A stretch of 64,000 nt of DNA from DATFKA01 sp035268885 (lineage in GTDB: Bacteria; Bacteroidota; Bacteroidia; Chitinophagales; Saprospiraceae). The notes under the pieces were generated by a model. It worked only from the letters and a program-made list of their open reading frames with translations, did not search any database and was not told the DNA's origin. Shown here in pieces: positions 33,740-42,331 of the stretch. Where the stretch lies: positions 1-64,000 of the forward strand of contig DATFKA010000146.1 in assembly GCA_035268885.1 (NCBI GenBank). Direction: 5' to 3'. Positions within the stretch are counted from its first letter, which is position 1, and each line of letters begins with the position of its first letter. The translations under genes and the position numbers were made by a program.

Positions 33740-34111
33740 ATGGAAATGAAACCTAAAAATCTTGCCGAACAGTTCGCCCGGGTGAGCGATTACTTCTCCC
33801 CCAAAGTGATTGGTGAAGTAAATGATGTATACATTAAGGTAGCCAAAATAAAGGGGGATAAAATCCCCTGGCACAACCACCGGGAAGAAGATGAGCTCTT
33901 TTACATCGTCTCCGGTGAGCTGCTTTTCGAAGTGGAAGGGCAATCCCCCTTTACCATGCGGGGGGGAGATTTGTTCATTGTACCACGCGGCGTAAACCAT
34001 AAGGTTTCTGCCCGGGAAGAGTGCCAGATCATGCTCATCGAAAACAAAACCACTGCTCATACGGGCGAGGTAGATGCGGAAATCACACGCAGTATCGAAG
34101 AGCAGTTGTGA
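33740..34111 (+). CDS. Cupin-domain protein
   Basis: 123 residues, a single small cupin: motif 1 PWHNHREEDELFYIVSGELL (metal ligands His, His and Glu) and motif 2 GDLFIVPRGVNHKVSAREEC (His). A single-domain cupin of this type binds a metal and may be an isomerase, dioxygenase or sensor; substrate unknown. Its stop overlaps the next start (ATGA), so it is coupled to the membrane-protein gene. Confidence 0.9.
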   Translation: MEMKPKNLAEQFARVSDYFSPKVIGEVNDVYIKVAKIKGDKIPWHNHREEDELFYIVSGELLFEVEGQSPFTMRGGDLFIVPRGVNHKVSAREECQIMLIENKTTAHTGEVDAEITRSIEEQL

Positions 34112-35556
34112 TGAAGCCCACCTACCGACATCTACTCCGGTATGCACTTCTCCTCTTCATCCTGGCGGACCTGGGCTATTCCTTTTGGCAGTATCTCCAA
34201 TTCCCCATCGATGAGGACCTGGCACGTATTGTTGTACCGGACCGCTATTACCAAACGGTTTTGGAAGACCCCCTGGGACTAGCGGTATGGAAAGCCGGAG
34301 AAGCTTACCAAGCGACCAATCGATTCGTTGCCCACTATAGTATTTGGGGGTATTTCCGGGTAGTACCGCGGGCCTTACAGCATCTTTTATCTCCTATCGA
34401 CAGTTTGTATTGGAGTGCAGCCCTGTTCAAACTACTGGTCCAGTTGTTGCTACTCTCTCAGCTCAGTCGTTATGCCTTATCGATCGTTAAGGCCCGACCA
34501 CTGGAGAAGCTGGCCGGGCTGGCTTTATTTCTGCCCTTTTTCCAGACGATGGGCTACCAGCACGTCTTTGGTATGATTGATGCCTCGATTACCTATACCT
34601 TTTTTTATGCCTGGCCGCTAGCCTTGCTTTTGGTGTTTTACTGGCCTTTTTATCAGCGCTGGGTGGGACTCCCAAGCCGCCGTATGCATCCGCTGCGTTT
34701 TCTCTTCAGTTTGGGTTTAGCTTTCCTTTTACCTTTTAGTAGCCCGCTTGCCGCCCCACTGATCTTATTGATTGCCGTCTTATACTTTTTTGCACAGGGT
34801 CGTTTTTTAGCCGCTTATGGCTTTCGCCAAAAAGCGGGGATGGAGCTTTTGACGAAAGAGCGAGGTACTTTATTTATCTTTGTATTCGCTAGTGCTACGG
34901 CCCTGTACGCCTATGTTTTAGGCACCTATAATACGGAGAACTTCACAACGGAGATGCTCGATTTGAGTCAGCGGTATACCCTGATGGTTCAGGGGTTCTG
35001 GCGCCATTTCACGGCGAAACTTGCCTATCCCTTATTGATTGCATTTTTAGTCCTCAACACACTGATCCTCCGGAGTAGGCCCATGGATTATAGCCTATCT
35101 ATTCTCAAGAAAATAGCACCCTACTTTGTGGTAGGTATACTGCTATACCTCATTTTACTTCCCCTGGGAGGATACCGGCTCTACCGGCCGGAAATTGTCC
35201 GGCGGGATACGCTTCTGCCGGTTTTGATTTCTCTTTTATTATGGTTGGGCTGGACCAGTATATTGGTGGCCCGGGTACTCAAGGCAGGGCGCAGATCCCT
35301 TTACCTGTCGGTTTTCATTGGAATGCTACTGGCCTTTACGCTGGCCGATGGCCCCAATGCCGGCAAGAATCGCTGCGAGCGCCGCGGGCTGAGGCTTTTA
35401 GCGGAAGCGAAGGAATCGCCCTATACCCTTCCCCTGGACTGCCCTGTTCTGGCCTGGGCTCCCTACGACGAGGCCAGCCATTCCAAATGGAATGCCTATT
35501 TTCTTTACCAGCTGGGGATCACCGAGCAGATCATCTTGTACCAAAACCAGGAATAA
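34111..35556 (+). CDS. Polytopic membrane protein of unknown function
   Basis: About 482 residues from the ATG at 34111, which overlaps the cupin stop. Around ten membrane helices (LLRYALLLFILADLGYSFW, FYAWPLALLLVFYWPFY, FVVGILLYLILLPLGGY, LYLSVFIGMLLAFTLA), with a soluble loop at 35-110 and a C-terminal soluble piece. The general layout resembles glycosyltransferase-type (GT-C-like) membrane proteins, but no acidic catalytic signature is clear. Codon use resembles that of its neighbours. Confidence 0.75.
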   Translation: MKPTYRHLLRYALLLFILADLGYSFWQYLQFPIDEDLARIVVPDRYYQTVLEDPLGLAVWKAGEAYQATNRFVAHYSIWGYFRVVPRALQHLLSPIDSLYWSAALFKLLVQLLLLSQLSRYALSIVKARPLEKLAGLALFLPFFQTMGYQHVFGMIDASITYTFFYAWPLALLLVFYWPFYQRWVGLPSRRMHPLRFLFSLGLAFLLPFSSPLAAPLILLIAVLYFFAQGRFLAAYGFRQKAGMELLTKERGTLFIFVFASATALYAYVLGTYNTENFTTEMLDLSQRYTLMVQGFWRHFTAKLAYPLLIAFLVLNTLILRSRPMDYSLSILKKIAPYFVVGILLYLILLPLGGYRLYRPEIVRRDTLLPVLISLLLWLGWTSILVARVLKAGRRSLYLSVFIGMLLAFTLADGPNAGKNRCERRGLRLLAEAKESPYTLPLDCPVLAWAPYDEASHSKWNAYFLYQLGITEQIILYQNQE

Positions 35557-35561
35557 GGAAA

Positions 35562-36974
35562 TTAGGCTTTGGCTTCCCGTTCGATCTTTTGCAACCAGGC
35601 GCGACTGGCCAGCAATGGCGTTTCGGCGAGTTCTTGCTCCAGGGTAGCCAGATCGCGCCTGGAGCGACGCACAATCTTTAACAGTAGTCGACAGAAATTG
35701 AGGTAAGGTTGTTTTAAATTATTCGCTAGTTTTTTATTCCGCTTTAGGAACATCGTAAAGGAGGCAATCATCGAAAGCAAACTTTCCTCTTCGCCCGTTT
35801 CGTAATAAATTTTGGCCAGGAGCTCCCGGGCACCCAGGTAGAAGTTCGGGTCGGTGTACTCCACTTTGCTTAATGCCTCCTGGGCTTCGGCAAAGCGGGT
35901 GGTGTAATAATATAAATCAGCCCGGTTGTACTGTACCGCATTTTCACGAAACTCGGGGGGCAGTTGATCCTGATACTGCTCAATAAAGGACTCCGTCCAG
36001 GAGTAATCCCGTAGCCGAAGGGACAACTTTACCACGTTGGTAAAGGTCCAGGGGGAGAGATAGCCTTCTTGGTAAAGGGCCCGATTCTGGATACCCGCTT
36101 TATAAATAGCAAAGGCCTCCTGAATGTACTCCGTCTTTCCGCTACGAATCTTGCGGGCGCAGTAGTTGATGGTGAGCAGGTAGATTTCGGAGAGGGCCGC
36201 CAACGACAGGACTACTGTGTTAGCTTGCAAATGGGTCTTGAGCTGTCTGAAATGGCTTTCGTCGGCTTCGTGCAGCAGCGCCTGGTAAATGGTATAGTAC
36301 ATTTCAATTAACGGCTCCTCAAAAAAACGATACTGCCGGAGGTGTACCAGCCAGTCGTCCGTCAATTGAATTTCGTATTGGGTATTGAGGATGGCCTGCC
36401 GATCCAGCATATTGCAGGCCAGGCTCAGGCGACTGGCGTAGTAATAGCGATCCAGGCTTTGGGTATGTCGTTCTATGGTTCGATCGTCCTTGCGTTGGCG
36501 GGTACGACCAAAATCTGCTTCCTGGATTTGCTCAAAGCGGAGTTGCAAGAAAAAGCCGTGCTTATCGTGAAGGGCCTGCTTCGCTTGCTGCCGGATCCAC
36601 TGCTGCTGAATCTGGCGAAAAGCCTTACGCAGTCCTTTCTGCGACAGTGCATCCAGCAAGTAAATGTCTAATAAGGCCGCTTGCCCTTGCACCTGTTCTA
36701 TAGCCAGAAAATGCTCAGCCAGCTTGTTGAGCTGACTCATCAAATAGTCCGTCTTTTTATTATCCCATCTTTCGGTGGGCCATTCCTTGCGGAAAAAAGC
36801 TAACTTTTCAGGCAGCACAGACCATTGATCCGGTGCATATCGGTACAGCGCCTCGAATAAGGCCAGTGCTCTGGCATCCTGATTAAAATAGGGCGATTGC
36901 AGGTAAAGACGTAAGGCAAGCCCTTCTCCTTCAGATAATTTTTGTAATAGTTGCACTATTTTTGTTTTCTTCAT
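35562..36974 (-). CDS. Helical-repeat protein of unknown function
   Basis: 470 residues, almost fully alpha-helical, starting MKKTKIVQLLQKLSEGEGLA and rich in Leu, Gln, Arg and Tyr. Helical pairs such as NRADLYYYTTRFAEAQEALS and ARELLAKIYYETGEEESLL look TPR-like in the C-terminal half. No export signal. Similar long helical proteins are common in Saprospiraceae without assigned role. Convergent with the membrane-protein gene, with a 5-base gap. Confidence 0.75.
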   Translation of the reverse strand: MKKTKIVQLLQKLSEGEGLALRLYLQSPYFNQDARALALFEALYRYAPDQWSVLPEKLAFFRKEWPTERWDNKKTDYLMSQLNKLAEHFLAIEQVQGQAALLDIYLLDALSQKGLRKAFRQIQQQWIRQQAKQALHDKHGFFLQLRFEQIQEADFGRTRQRKDDRTIERHTQSLDRYYYASRLSLACNMLDRQAILNTQYEIQLTDDWLVHLRQYRFFEEPLIEMYYTIYQALLHEADESHFRQLKTHLQANTVVLSLAALSEIYLLTINYCARKIRSGKTEYIQEAFAIYKAGIQNRALYQEGYLSPWTFTNVVKLSLRLRDYSWTESFIEQYQDQLPPEFRENAVQYNRADLYYYTTRFAEAQEALSKVEYTDPNFYLGARELLAKIYYETGEEESLLSMIASFTMFLKRNKKLANNLKQPYLNFCRLLLKIVRRSRRDLATLEQELAETPLLASRAWLQKIEREAKA

Positions 36975-37117
36975 TCTGAGGATTTAATTAAACACATTAA
37001 AATAATATTTAACATAAAAGCTCTAAAACCTTTAAAAGGCAACAAAAATCTACATCAAACCTTTTTTTTACGAAAGTAAAATACGATAAAAACAACTGAG
37101 GATCTAAAAAATATGTA

Positions 37118-37149
37118 ATTGCAAGTACTGTGTACATGTTCTACTTTTG
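37118..37149 (+). promoter_or_regulatory. Promoter of the dockerin-like T9SS gene
   Basis: ATTG (37118-37121), 20 bases, then TACTTTTG (37142-37149), an exact TAnnTTTG. The start point should be near 37155, downstream of the possible upstream start at 37147, which supports ATG 37180 as the real start. Confidence 0.7.
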
Positions 37150-37179
37150 AGCTTGTCATTAACAATCAACCCTTGCATT

Positions 37180-38307
37180 ATGCGAATGAAGCAGCTACCC
37201 TTACTATTGATATGGTTACTTTCCTGGGCTGGACTCTCCGCTCAACAGATATGGCCAGGTGATGTCAATAACAATGGCATCGTCAACGGTGTAGATCTGC
37301 TGTACTGGGGACAGGCACAGGGAGCCACGGGACCGGCCCGAGCCCAGGTCTCCAGCGAATGGATGGCCATGCCTGCGCCAGCGTCCTGGGCTGCCTCATT
37401 CCCCAATGGTATTAATTATGCCTATGCCGACTGTAATGGAGACGGGCAAGTCAACGAAGATGATTTTGATGAGGCGATTGAGGGCAACTACGGCCTGACG
37501 CAAGGCGCCCGTTCGGGAGATGGTTTTGCCAATGCCCCCCCCGGCAGTGCGGCACCGGCCCTCAGGTTAAGTACGACTACACCAATAGTGGGGCCCGGCG
37601 GCACCGCCCTGATCAACCTGTCTATTGACGACAGTGCGCGTCCGCTCAGCGATTTTTACGGGATGGCCCTGTCCTTAAGCTACGGTACCGAGTACCTAGA
37701 TGGCGACGATGGTTTGGATTTTGAGCTCAATGAAAATACCTGGTTGAATCGAGACGGCAGCTACGTGGAGGAGCTTTTTGAAGACAACGATAACGGGGCC
37801 GCCATGCTGGCCATGACCCGCACCGACCAGCAGGCCGTCGCCGTGGAAGCAGGAGAGCTCGGGCGCTTCTCCGTGGTTATCGAAGATATCATTATTAGTA
37901 AAGAAATCGACACTATACGGATCCAGATCGATAGTATTCTGCTCATTGGCCAGGATTTTGAGGCGATTGCCACCCAAGCAACTCGTATTGAGATCATCGT
38001 AGCTCAGGACCCCAACAGCGTGGTAGTAGCTACCCAGGCGGCTGCCTTAAGCGGGGCTACCATTGAGGGAACCAAAGTATTTCCCAACCCGACCAGCCAG
38101 CACTTTTTTATTGAATCCGAAGCGCCCATTCGCGCTATTGAAATCTTCAACGCACTGGGGCAAAGAATTGATCACCAAATGGGTAGAACCGGCACCCAGG
38201 TGTACCAGGTACGCCTACACCCCGGACAAGCCAACGGCTTACTCTGGATACGCATTTGGATAGGCCGACAAGCCATTACCCGAAAACTACTGTACCAAAG
38301 TGACTAA
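37180..38307 (+). CDS. Secreted protein with dockerin-like repeats and type A T9SS sorting domain
   Basis: 375 residues from ATG 37180: signal peptide (LPLLLIWLLSWAGLSAQ), two dockerin-like calcium loops (WPGDVNNNGIVNGVDLLYW and DCNGDGQVNEDDFDEA), a cohesin-like beta-sandwich region (LRLSTTTPIVGPGGTALINL, YGMALSLSYGTEYLDG), and a C-terminal type A sorting domain (VFPNPTSQHFFIESEAP, IEIFNALGQRIDHQ). The last part directs export through the type IX system and removal or anchoring at the surface. Dockerin-like repeats could bind a cohesin partner or just calcium; no partner is visible. Confidence 0.85.
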   Translation: MRMKQLPLLLIWLLSWAGLSAQQIWPGDVNNNGIVNGVDLLYWGQAQGATGPARAQVSSEWMAMPAPASWAASFPNGINYAYADCNGDGQVNEDDFDEAIEGNYGLTQGARSGDGFANAPPGSAAPALRLSTTTPIVGPGGTALINLSIDDSARPLSDFYGMALSLSYGTEYLDGDDGLDFELNENTWLNRDGSYVEELFEDNDNGAAMLAMTRTDQQAVAVEAGELGRFSVVIEDIIISKEIDTIRIQIDSILLIGQDFEAIATQATRIEIIVAQDPNSVVVATQAAALSGATIEGTKVFPNPTSQHFFIESEAPIRAIEIFNALGQRIDHQMGRTGTQVYQVRLHPGQANGLLWIRIWIGRQAITRKLLYQSD

Positions 38308-38416
38308 ATAAATCCATTAGACATTAGAACTATCCCATTTTACTAAGGCAAGCCTGTTAGTACTGGGATCACTATATCCACTTTTTATTCTCAATAACTT
38401 TTAAACTTTCAAACAA

Positions 38417-39382
38417 ATGAAGAAAGTATTTTTGCAATGCAGCCTGCTCGCCCTGGTTTTAATCGGTCTGAACAGTTGCGACGAACCCTTTTACTCCGAC
38501 GATGAGGTATTCAGCCTGAGTGGTGACAATGTCCCGGCGGAAGCACTCGATTTCGTAGAAGCCAATTTTCCTAATTATGTACAGCGCTACGTCCAAAAAG
38601 AAGACATCTGTGACGGTAGAGTTGTATTCGAAGTAGAGCTGGAGGATGGCCCAGGACCAGACGTTGATCTCTATTTTAATGAGAATGGCGACTTTTTATT
38701 CTCCGGTACGGAAATACGCTACAGCGAACTGCCCGCTGCTGTACAGGCTGCTATAGAAGCCTTTGACTCAGACTACACTATCGATAGCGACGACATTGAG
38801 CGTTGGGAAATCACCGCAGATAGTATTCTCTTCGAGATCGAGTTGGAATCTAGTATCAATGATATAGAGGTAGTCTTTACGGCCGACGGAACGCTGGTCT
38901 GTACCGATAGCGATGACGATGACGATGATGACGACGACGATGACAGAGATGGCAATAATGACGACAAAGGAGGTAACGATGGCGACTACAGCGGGAACCT
39001 TCCCAATGAAGTGCGGGATTATCTCCAGGAAACTTACCCATCCTACCGCATTGATGGTGTAGAAATAGATGACATTTGCGAGAATGACCGCTACTACGAA
39101 GTAGAACTCGAAGATGATGATGGTCCTGATCTTCAACTGCACTTCTCTCTAGACTGGACTTTCCAGTTTAAGCTACAAGAGATCAAGCGCGCTGATTTGT
39201 CGGATGCCGTAATCAGTGTCATCAATACAGATTATGCGGATTACGAAATCGAATCTGATGACATCTATCGCCTGGACTGGGCCGATGGCCGGGTGATGTA
39301 CGAAGTAGAACTAGAAGGTGATAGGGATGACTATGAAATCATATTCAACGAAGACGGTAGTATTTACTGCGAAGAGAAATAG
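38417..39382 (+). CDS. PepSY-like lipoprotein with four modules and an Asp-run linker
   Basis: 321 residues. The lipobox is LIGLNSCDE. Two longer blocks each hold two PepSY-like (PF11396) modules: ALDFVEANFPNYVQRYVQKE with VVFEVELEDGPGPDVDLYF, then IEAFDSDYTIDSDDIERWE; and VRDYLQETYPSYRIDGVEID with YYEVELEDDDGPDLQLHF, then VINTDYADYEIESDDIYRL. The blocks are joined by an 11-residue Asp run (38912-38944) and a Gly/Asn/Asp stretch. The protein is very acidic, consistent with cation binding at the surface. Followed by a strong terminator. Confidence 0.88.
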   Translation: MKKVFLQCSLLALVLIGLNSCDEPFYSDDEVFSLSGDNVPAEALDFVEANFPNYVQRYVQKEDICDGRVVFEVELEDGPGPDVDLYFNENGDFLFSGTEIRYSELPAAVQAAIEAFDSDYTIDSDDIERWEITADSILFEIELESSINDIEVVFTADGTLVCTDSDDDDDDDDDDDRDGNNDDKGGNDGDYSGNLPNEVRDYLQETYPSYRIDGVEIDDICENDRYYEVELEDDDGPDLQLHFSLDWTFQFKLQEIKRADLSDAVISVINTDYADYEIESDDIYRLDWADGRVMYEVELEGDRDDYEIIFNEDGSIYCEEK

Positions 39383-39459
39383 AAGAAACTATAGCATTTT
39401 ATAATCCCAAGAACGGCAGCCATGAATAACTTGGCTTACTTATCTTAAATTCTTAATTT

Positions 39460-39492
39460 GCGGCACTAGCTTCGTCTGGTGCCGCATCTTTT
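39460..39492 (+). terminator. Intrinsic terminator after the PepSY-like gene
   Basis: GCGGCAC (39460-39466) pairs with GTGCCGC (39479-39485) around a 12-base loop, followed by ATC and six T. It lies only ten bases before the pseudouridine synthase frame becomes homologous, so that gene must have its start directly after it. Confidence 0.9.
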
Positions 39493-39501
39493 TTATTTAA
39501 G

Positions 39502-40194
39502 ATTAAGACTATCGAACTATCTATTCTATACCAGGATGAGCAGCTCATCGCCATTAATAAACCGCACGGTCTGTTGGTGCATCGCTCCCGGATGGCCCGC
39601 GATGCTACCGAATTCGCCGTACAGCTTTTACGCGACCAGATCGGCCAGCACGTCTATCCAGCCCACCGGTTGGACCGCAAGACCTCGGGGGTTTTGCTTT
39701 TTGCGAAAAGCAAGGAAATGAACAGCTACCTACAAGAGCAGTTTCGGGAACAGAGGATAGCCAAGGTATACCAGGCCATCGTACGTGGGTTTACTCCCCA
39801 AAGCGGAAGCATTGACTACGCCTTAAGCCATGAAGATAAAGTCCAGGAAGCACAGACGGATTATCGTACGCTGGCGCATTACGAACTACCGCTACCTTTC
39901 GGTAAATTCCCTACCTCGCGTTATAGCCTAGTGGAATTGAAACCCTACCAGGGACGCTTCCACCAACTGCGCAAACACATGGCGCATATTTTTCACCCCA
40001 TTATTGGGGATCGGCCACACGGTTGCAACAAACAGAATAAGCTCTGGAAGCAGCATTTTGGAATGACCAAAATGCTGCTACACGCCAAAACCCTGTTACT
40101 GACACTACCCGATGGGCAGGCTTTACAATTAATAGCACCGTATAGCGCGACATTCTCCAAGGTATTGGATAACTTAGCTGAACACAAAACTTAG
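39502..40194 (+). CDS. truC: TruC-like tRNA pseudouridine synthase without a standard start codon
   Basis: RluA-superfamily enzyme closest in motif to TruC (E. coli TruC modifies U65 in tRNA). ILYQDEQLIAINKPHGLLVH matches the TruC N-terminus, and HRLDRKTSGVLLFAKS holds the catalytic Asp; YSLVELKPYQGRFHQLRKHM and HPIIGDRPHGCNKQN follow. No ATG, GTG or TTG stands in frame before the conserved N-terminus; the first TTG (39574) would remove it, and the frame is closed by TAA at 39454. ATT at 39502 is the best candidate start (giving KTIELSILYQDE). Alternatively a start or base was lost, possibly with the terminator insertion just upstream. Confidence 0.82.
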   Translation: MKTIELSILYQDEQLIAINKPHGLLVHRSRMARDATEFAVQLLRDQIGQHVYPAHRLDRKTSGVLLFAKSKEMNSYLQEQFREQRIAKVYQAIVRGFTPQSGSIDYALSHEDKVQEAQTDYRTLAHYELPLPFGKFPTSRYSLVELKPYQGRFHQLRKHMAHIFHPIIGDRPHGCNKQNKLWKQHFGMTKMLLHAKTLLLTLPDGQALQLIAPYSATFSKVLDNLAEHKT

Positions 40195-40198
40195 ACCC

Positions 40199-41209
40199 AT
40201 GCATATTCCTGGCTCTATCTTCTGGCGAATGGCCTGGTGGCTTTTGCCCCTCGCGATCCTCAGCAGTTCCCTTTTTCTGATCCTGAGTCCAATGGTGCCA
40301 CTCAGCGCTGATCTCGCATTCGGTATTACGATCGATATGGCGACACTTCTGCCTTTTGCCTATTGGCTAGCCGTCCGCAAGACCAGTATCCCGCAGATCA
40401 CTGTCGTACCTGTGTTCATCTTATCGGTATTACTACTGGGCTACCTTTTACCAGATACTTACACCCGATTACCCCATCAGATAGAGACTTTTGTATTCCC
40501 GGTGCTGGAATTATTGGTTCTTGGTTTTATTATTCAAAAGGTCTGGGCTTTCGCCAAAGCTTTTCCGCAAGACAGCACAGATAATGACTTCCTCATAATG
40601 ATTCGTCAGGCAGCCCGGGAAGTTTTCCAGAATGGTAAATTAGCTCAGGTTTTTGCCACCGAAATAGCGATGTTCTACTATGCTTTTTTTAGCTGGCAAA
40701 AAACGCAGACTTCAGGATTTACGCATTATCGTAAGAATGGACTGGTGGCATTACTCTGGGCGGTGATCATGATCCTTTTAGTCGAAACTTTTGTCTTACA
40801 CATTTTTCTGATGCGCTGGAACGCAGCGGTGGCCTGGATCATCTTTGGCCTTAGCCTCTACGGGGCGCTGCAAATCTTTGCACATATTAGAGCCCTAAAG
40901 CAGCGGCACAGTAACTTACACGAGCGCGCACTACATCTCAAATATGGTCTCTTCGGCGACACCCGGATTACCCTAGACAATATCGAGTCCTGGGAATGGA
41001 CCCGCAGGCGGCTTTCCAAGGAAGACAGACAGGCTCAACAATTATCTTTATTAGGTGAACTGGAACCTCATAACCTCGTCCTGTACCTAAAGGAGCCCAC
41101 TATCCTGACCAAGGCCTACGGTATTAAAAAAAGTTATACCCAACTCATGCTCCACATGGACGAGCAGGAAGCTTTTGAAGCCTTACTAAAAGAAAAACAG
41201 AACCAATGA
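40199..41209 (+). CDS. Membrane protein of unknown function
   Basis: 336 residues with about seven membrane helices in the first 240 residues (AWWLLPLAILSSSLFLILS, VFILSVLLLGYLLP, VFPVLELLVLGFIIQKVW, LVALLWAVIMILLVETFVL) and a cytoplasmic C-terminal domain (LKYGLFGDTRITLDNIESWE, LVLYLKEPTILTKAYGI). The tail resembles the PH-like/bPH domains of Gram-positive membrane proteins in general form. It begins 4 bases after the truC stop and overlaps the next gene by 4 bases, so these form one operon. Confidence 0.75.
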   Translation: MHIPGSIFWRMAWWLLPLAILSSSLFLILSPMVPLSADLAFGITIDMATLLPFAYWLAVRKTSIPQITVVPVFILSVLLLGYLLPDTYTRLPHQIETFVFPVLELLVLGFIIQKVWAFAKAFPQDSTDNDFLIMIRQAAREVFQNGKLAQVFATEIAMFYYAFFSWQKTQTSGFTHYRKNGLVALLWAVIMILLVETFVLHIFLMRWNAAVAWIIFGLSLYGALQIFAHIRALKQRHSNLHERALHLKYGLFGDTRITLDNIESWEWTRRRLSKEDRQAQQLSLLGELEPHNLVLYLKEPTILTKAYGIKKSYTQLMLHMDEQEAFEALLKEKQNQ

Positions 41210-41964
41210 AATACCTATTCGTAGCGCTCATTTTGTGTTTCTTTTTCGGCTGTAGCCAAAAAGAGACACCCGATCCCTTTATCCAGATTCAAGACGAAAA
41301 GGCCCGCGCTATCATCCGGGCTTCCATCGAGCACGCCGGCGGTATGGAACGCTGGAAAAAAATTAAGCGACTGCGATATACCAAAGATTTTCAGTTACTG
41401 CTGGCCTCTGGTGAAACGGAAAAAACCTACGAGCAGATGCACGATTACCAGTACGATCCATTGCTGATCGATATCCGCTCGGTAGAAAATGGACAAGAGA
41501 TTCACACCCAACTAAAGGATGATGTCTATACCCGCACCATTAATGGTGATCCGGCCGAGGCCACCCAGGAAGCTTTGGCAAAAGCCGTCAACACTTCCAC
41601 TTACGTCGTTAGCATGCCCTTCAAATTACTGGACCCCGGTGCTCAAATCACTTATGAGGGAGAAACCAGCATGCACGATGGTCGCGTAGTGGACGTCATC
41701 CGGGTCGATTACAACGCCCAGCAACACGACAACCACTCCACGACCGACACCTGGAAGTATTATTTCGATAAGGAAGATCGAAAAATTGTAGCCAACTGGG
41801 TAAAGACCAGCGACCATTATTCTCTGGTGGAGAATGTCTCTTTTGTTCAGGCTGGCGGTATCCTGTTCAACCGGGAACGCAAAAGCTATCGGGTCGACAG
41901 TTTGGGCAATCGGCTTTGGTTGCGGGCCGATTACATTTATGACAACTACATGATTTCTTATTAA
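41206..41964 (+). CDS. LolA-like/DUF6503-type lipoprotein
   Basis: 252 residues with a lipobox (CFFFGCSQKE). The mature part has an antiparallel beta layout typical of LolA/DUF6503-like carriers: IEHAGGMERWKKIKRLRYTK, VYTRTINGDPAEAT, VVSMPFKLLDPGAQITYEGE, VDVIRVDYNAQ, WKYYFDKEDRKIVANW. Such proteins hold lipids or hydrophobic molecules in a half-barrel. Assignment is by pattern only. Overlaps the upstream membrane-protein gene by 4 bases. Confidence 0.7.
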   Translation: MKYLFVALILCFFFGCSQKETPDPFIQIQDEKARAIIRASIEHAGGMERWKKIKRLRYTKDFQLLLASGETEKTYEQMHDYQYDPLLIDIRSVENGQEIHTQLKDDVYTRTINGDPAEATQEALAKAVNTSTYVVSMPFKLLDPGAQITYEGETSMHDGRVVDVIRVDYNAQQHDNHSTTDTWKYYFDKEDRKIVANWVKTSDHYSLVENVSFVQAGGILFNRERKSYRVDSLGNRLWLRADYIYDNYMISY

Positions 41965-41994
41965 TCCTCTAACCTTATAATATAAAATCAAGCC

Positions 41995-42330
41995 ATGGAT
42001 ACCATTCGATTAGCAGACCTCAACAATAACAAATATCTGATCACCCGCGAAGCATTAAAATATCATCCAATCAGTGAAGTGGAAAGTTCTTCCGGTGTCT
42101 ACTCCGGCGGGGAAGCCAAAGAGATTGCCCTAAGCGCTGCCCAATGGCAGCAAGCCCAGGCAATGGCTCAGTTAATAATCGACCATAAAGATACGCATAC
42201 CGAAACTCGTCAAAAGGGCACCTCGGTACTCAAAGTCAGTGAAGGCTTACATAAACAAAGCTACGTGATCAATAAATCTAAAGAGCTTGACACACTCATG
42301 GCTTACTTAAAAAAGCTGCTGGAGGTTTGA
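41995..42330 (+). CDS. Small soluble protein of unknown function
   Basis: 111 residues, no signal peptide, beginning DTIRLADLNNNKYLITREAL. Polar residues and two helices dominate (AQWQQAQAMAQLIIDHKD, ELDTLMAYLKKLLE). No family is recognised. It ends two bases before the LamG gene starts, in the same operon, so it may act with that secreted protein or just share its promoter. Confidence 0.65.
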   Translation: MDTIRLADLNNNKYLITREALKYHPISEVESSSGVYSGGEAKEIALSAAQWQQAQAMAQLIIDHKDTHTETRQKGTSVLKVSEGLHKQSYVINKSKELDTLMAYLKKLLEV

Positions 42331-42331
42331 C

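Noticed and set aside
33620..34147. Minus-strand frame of 175 codons
   Set aside because: It is antisense to the cupin gene, which has both cupin motifs and is coupled to the next gene.
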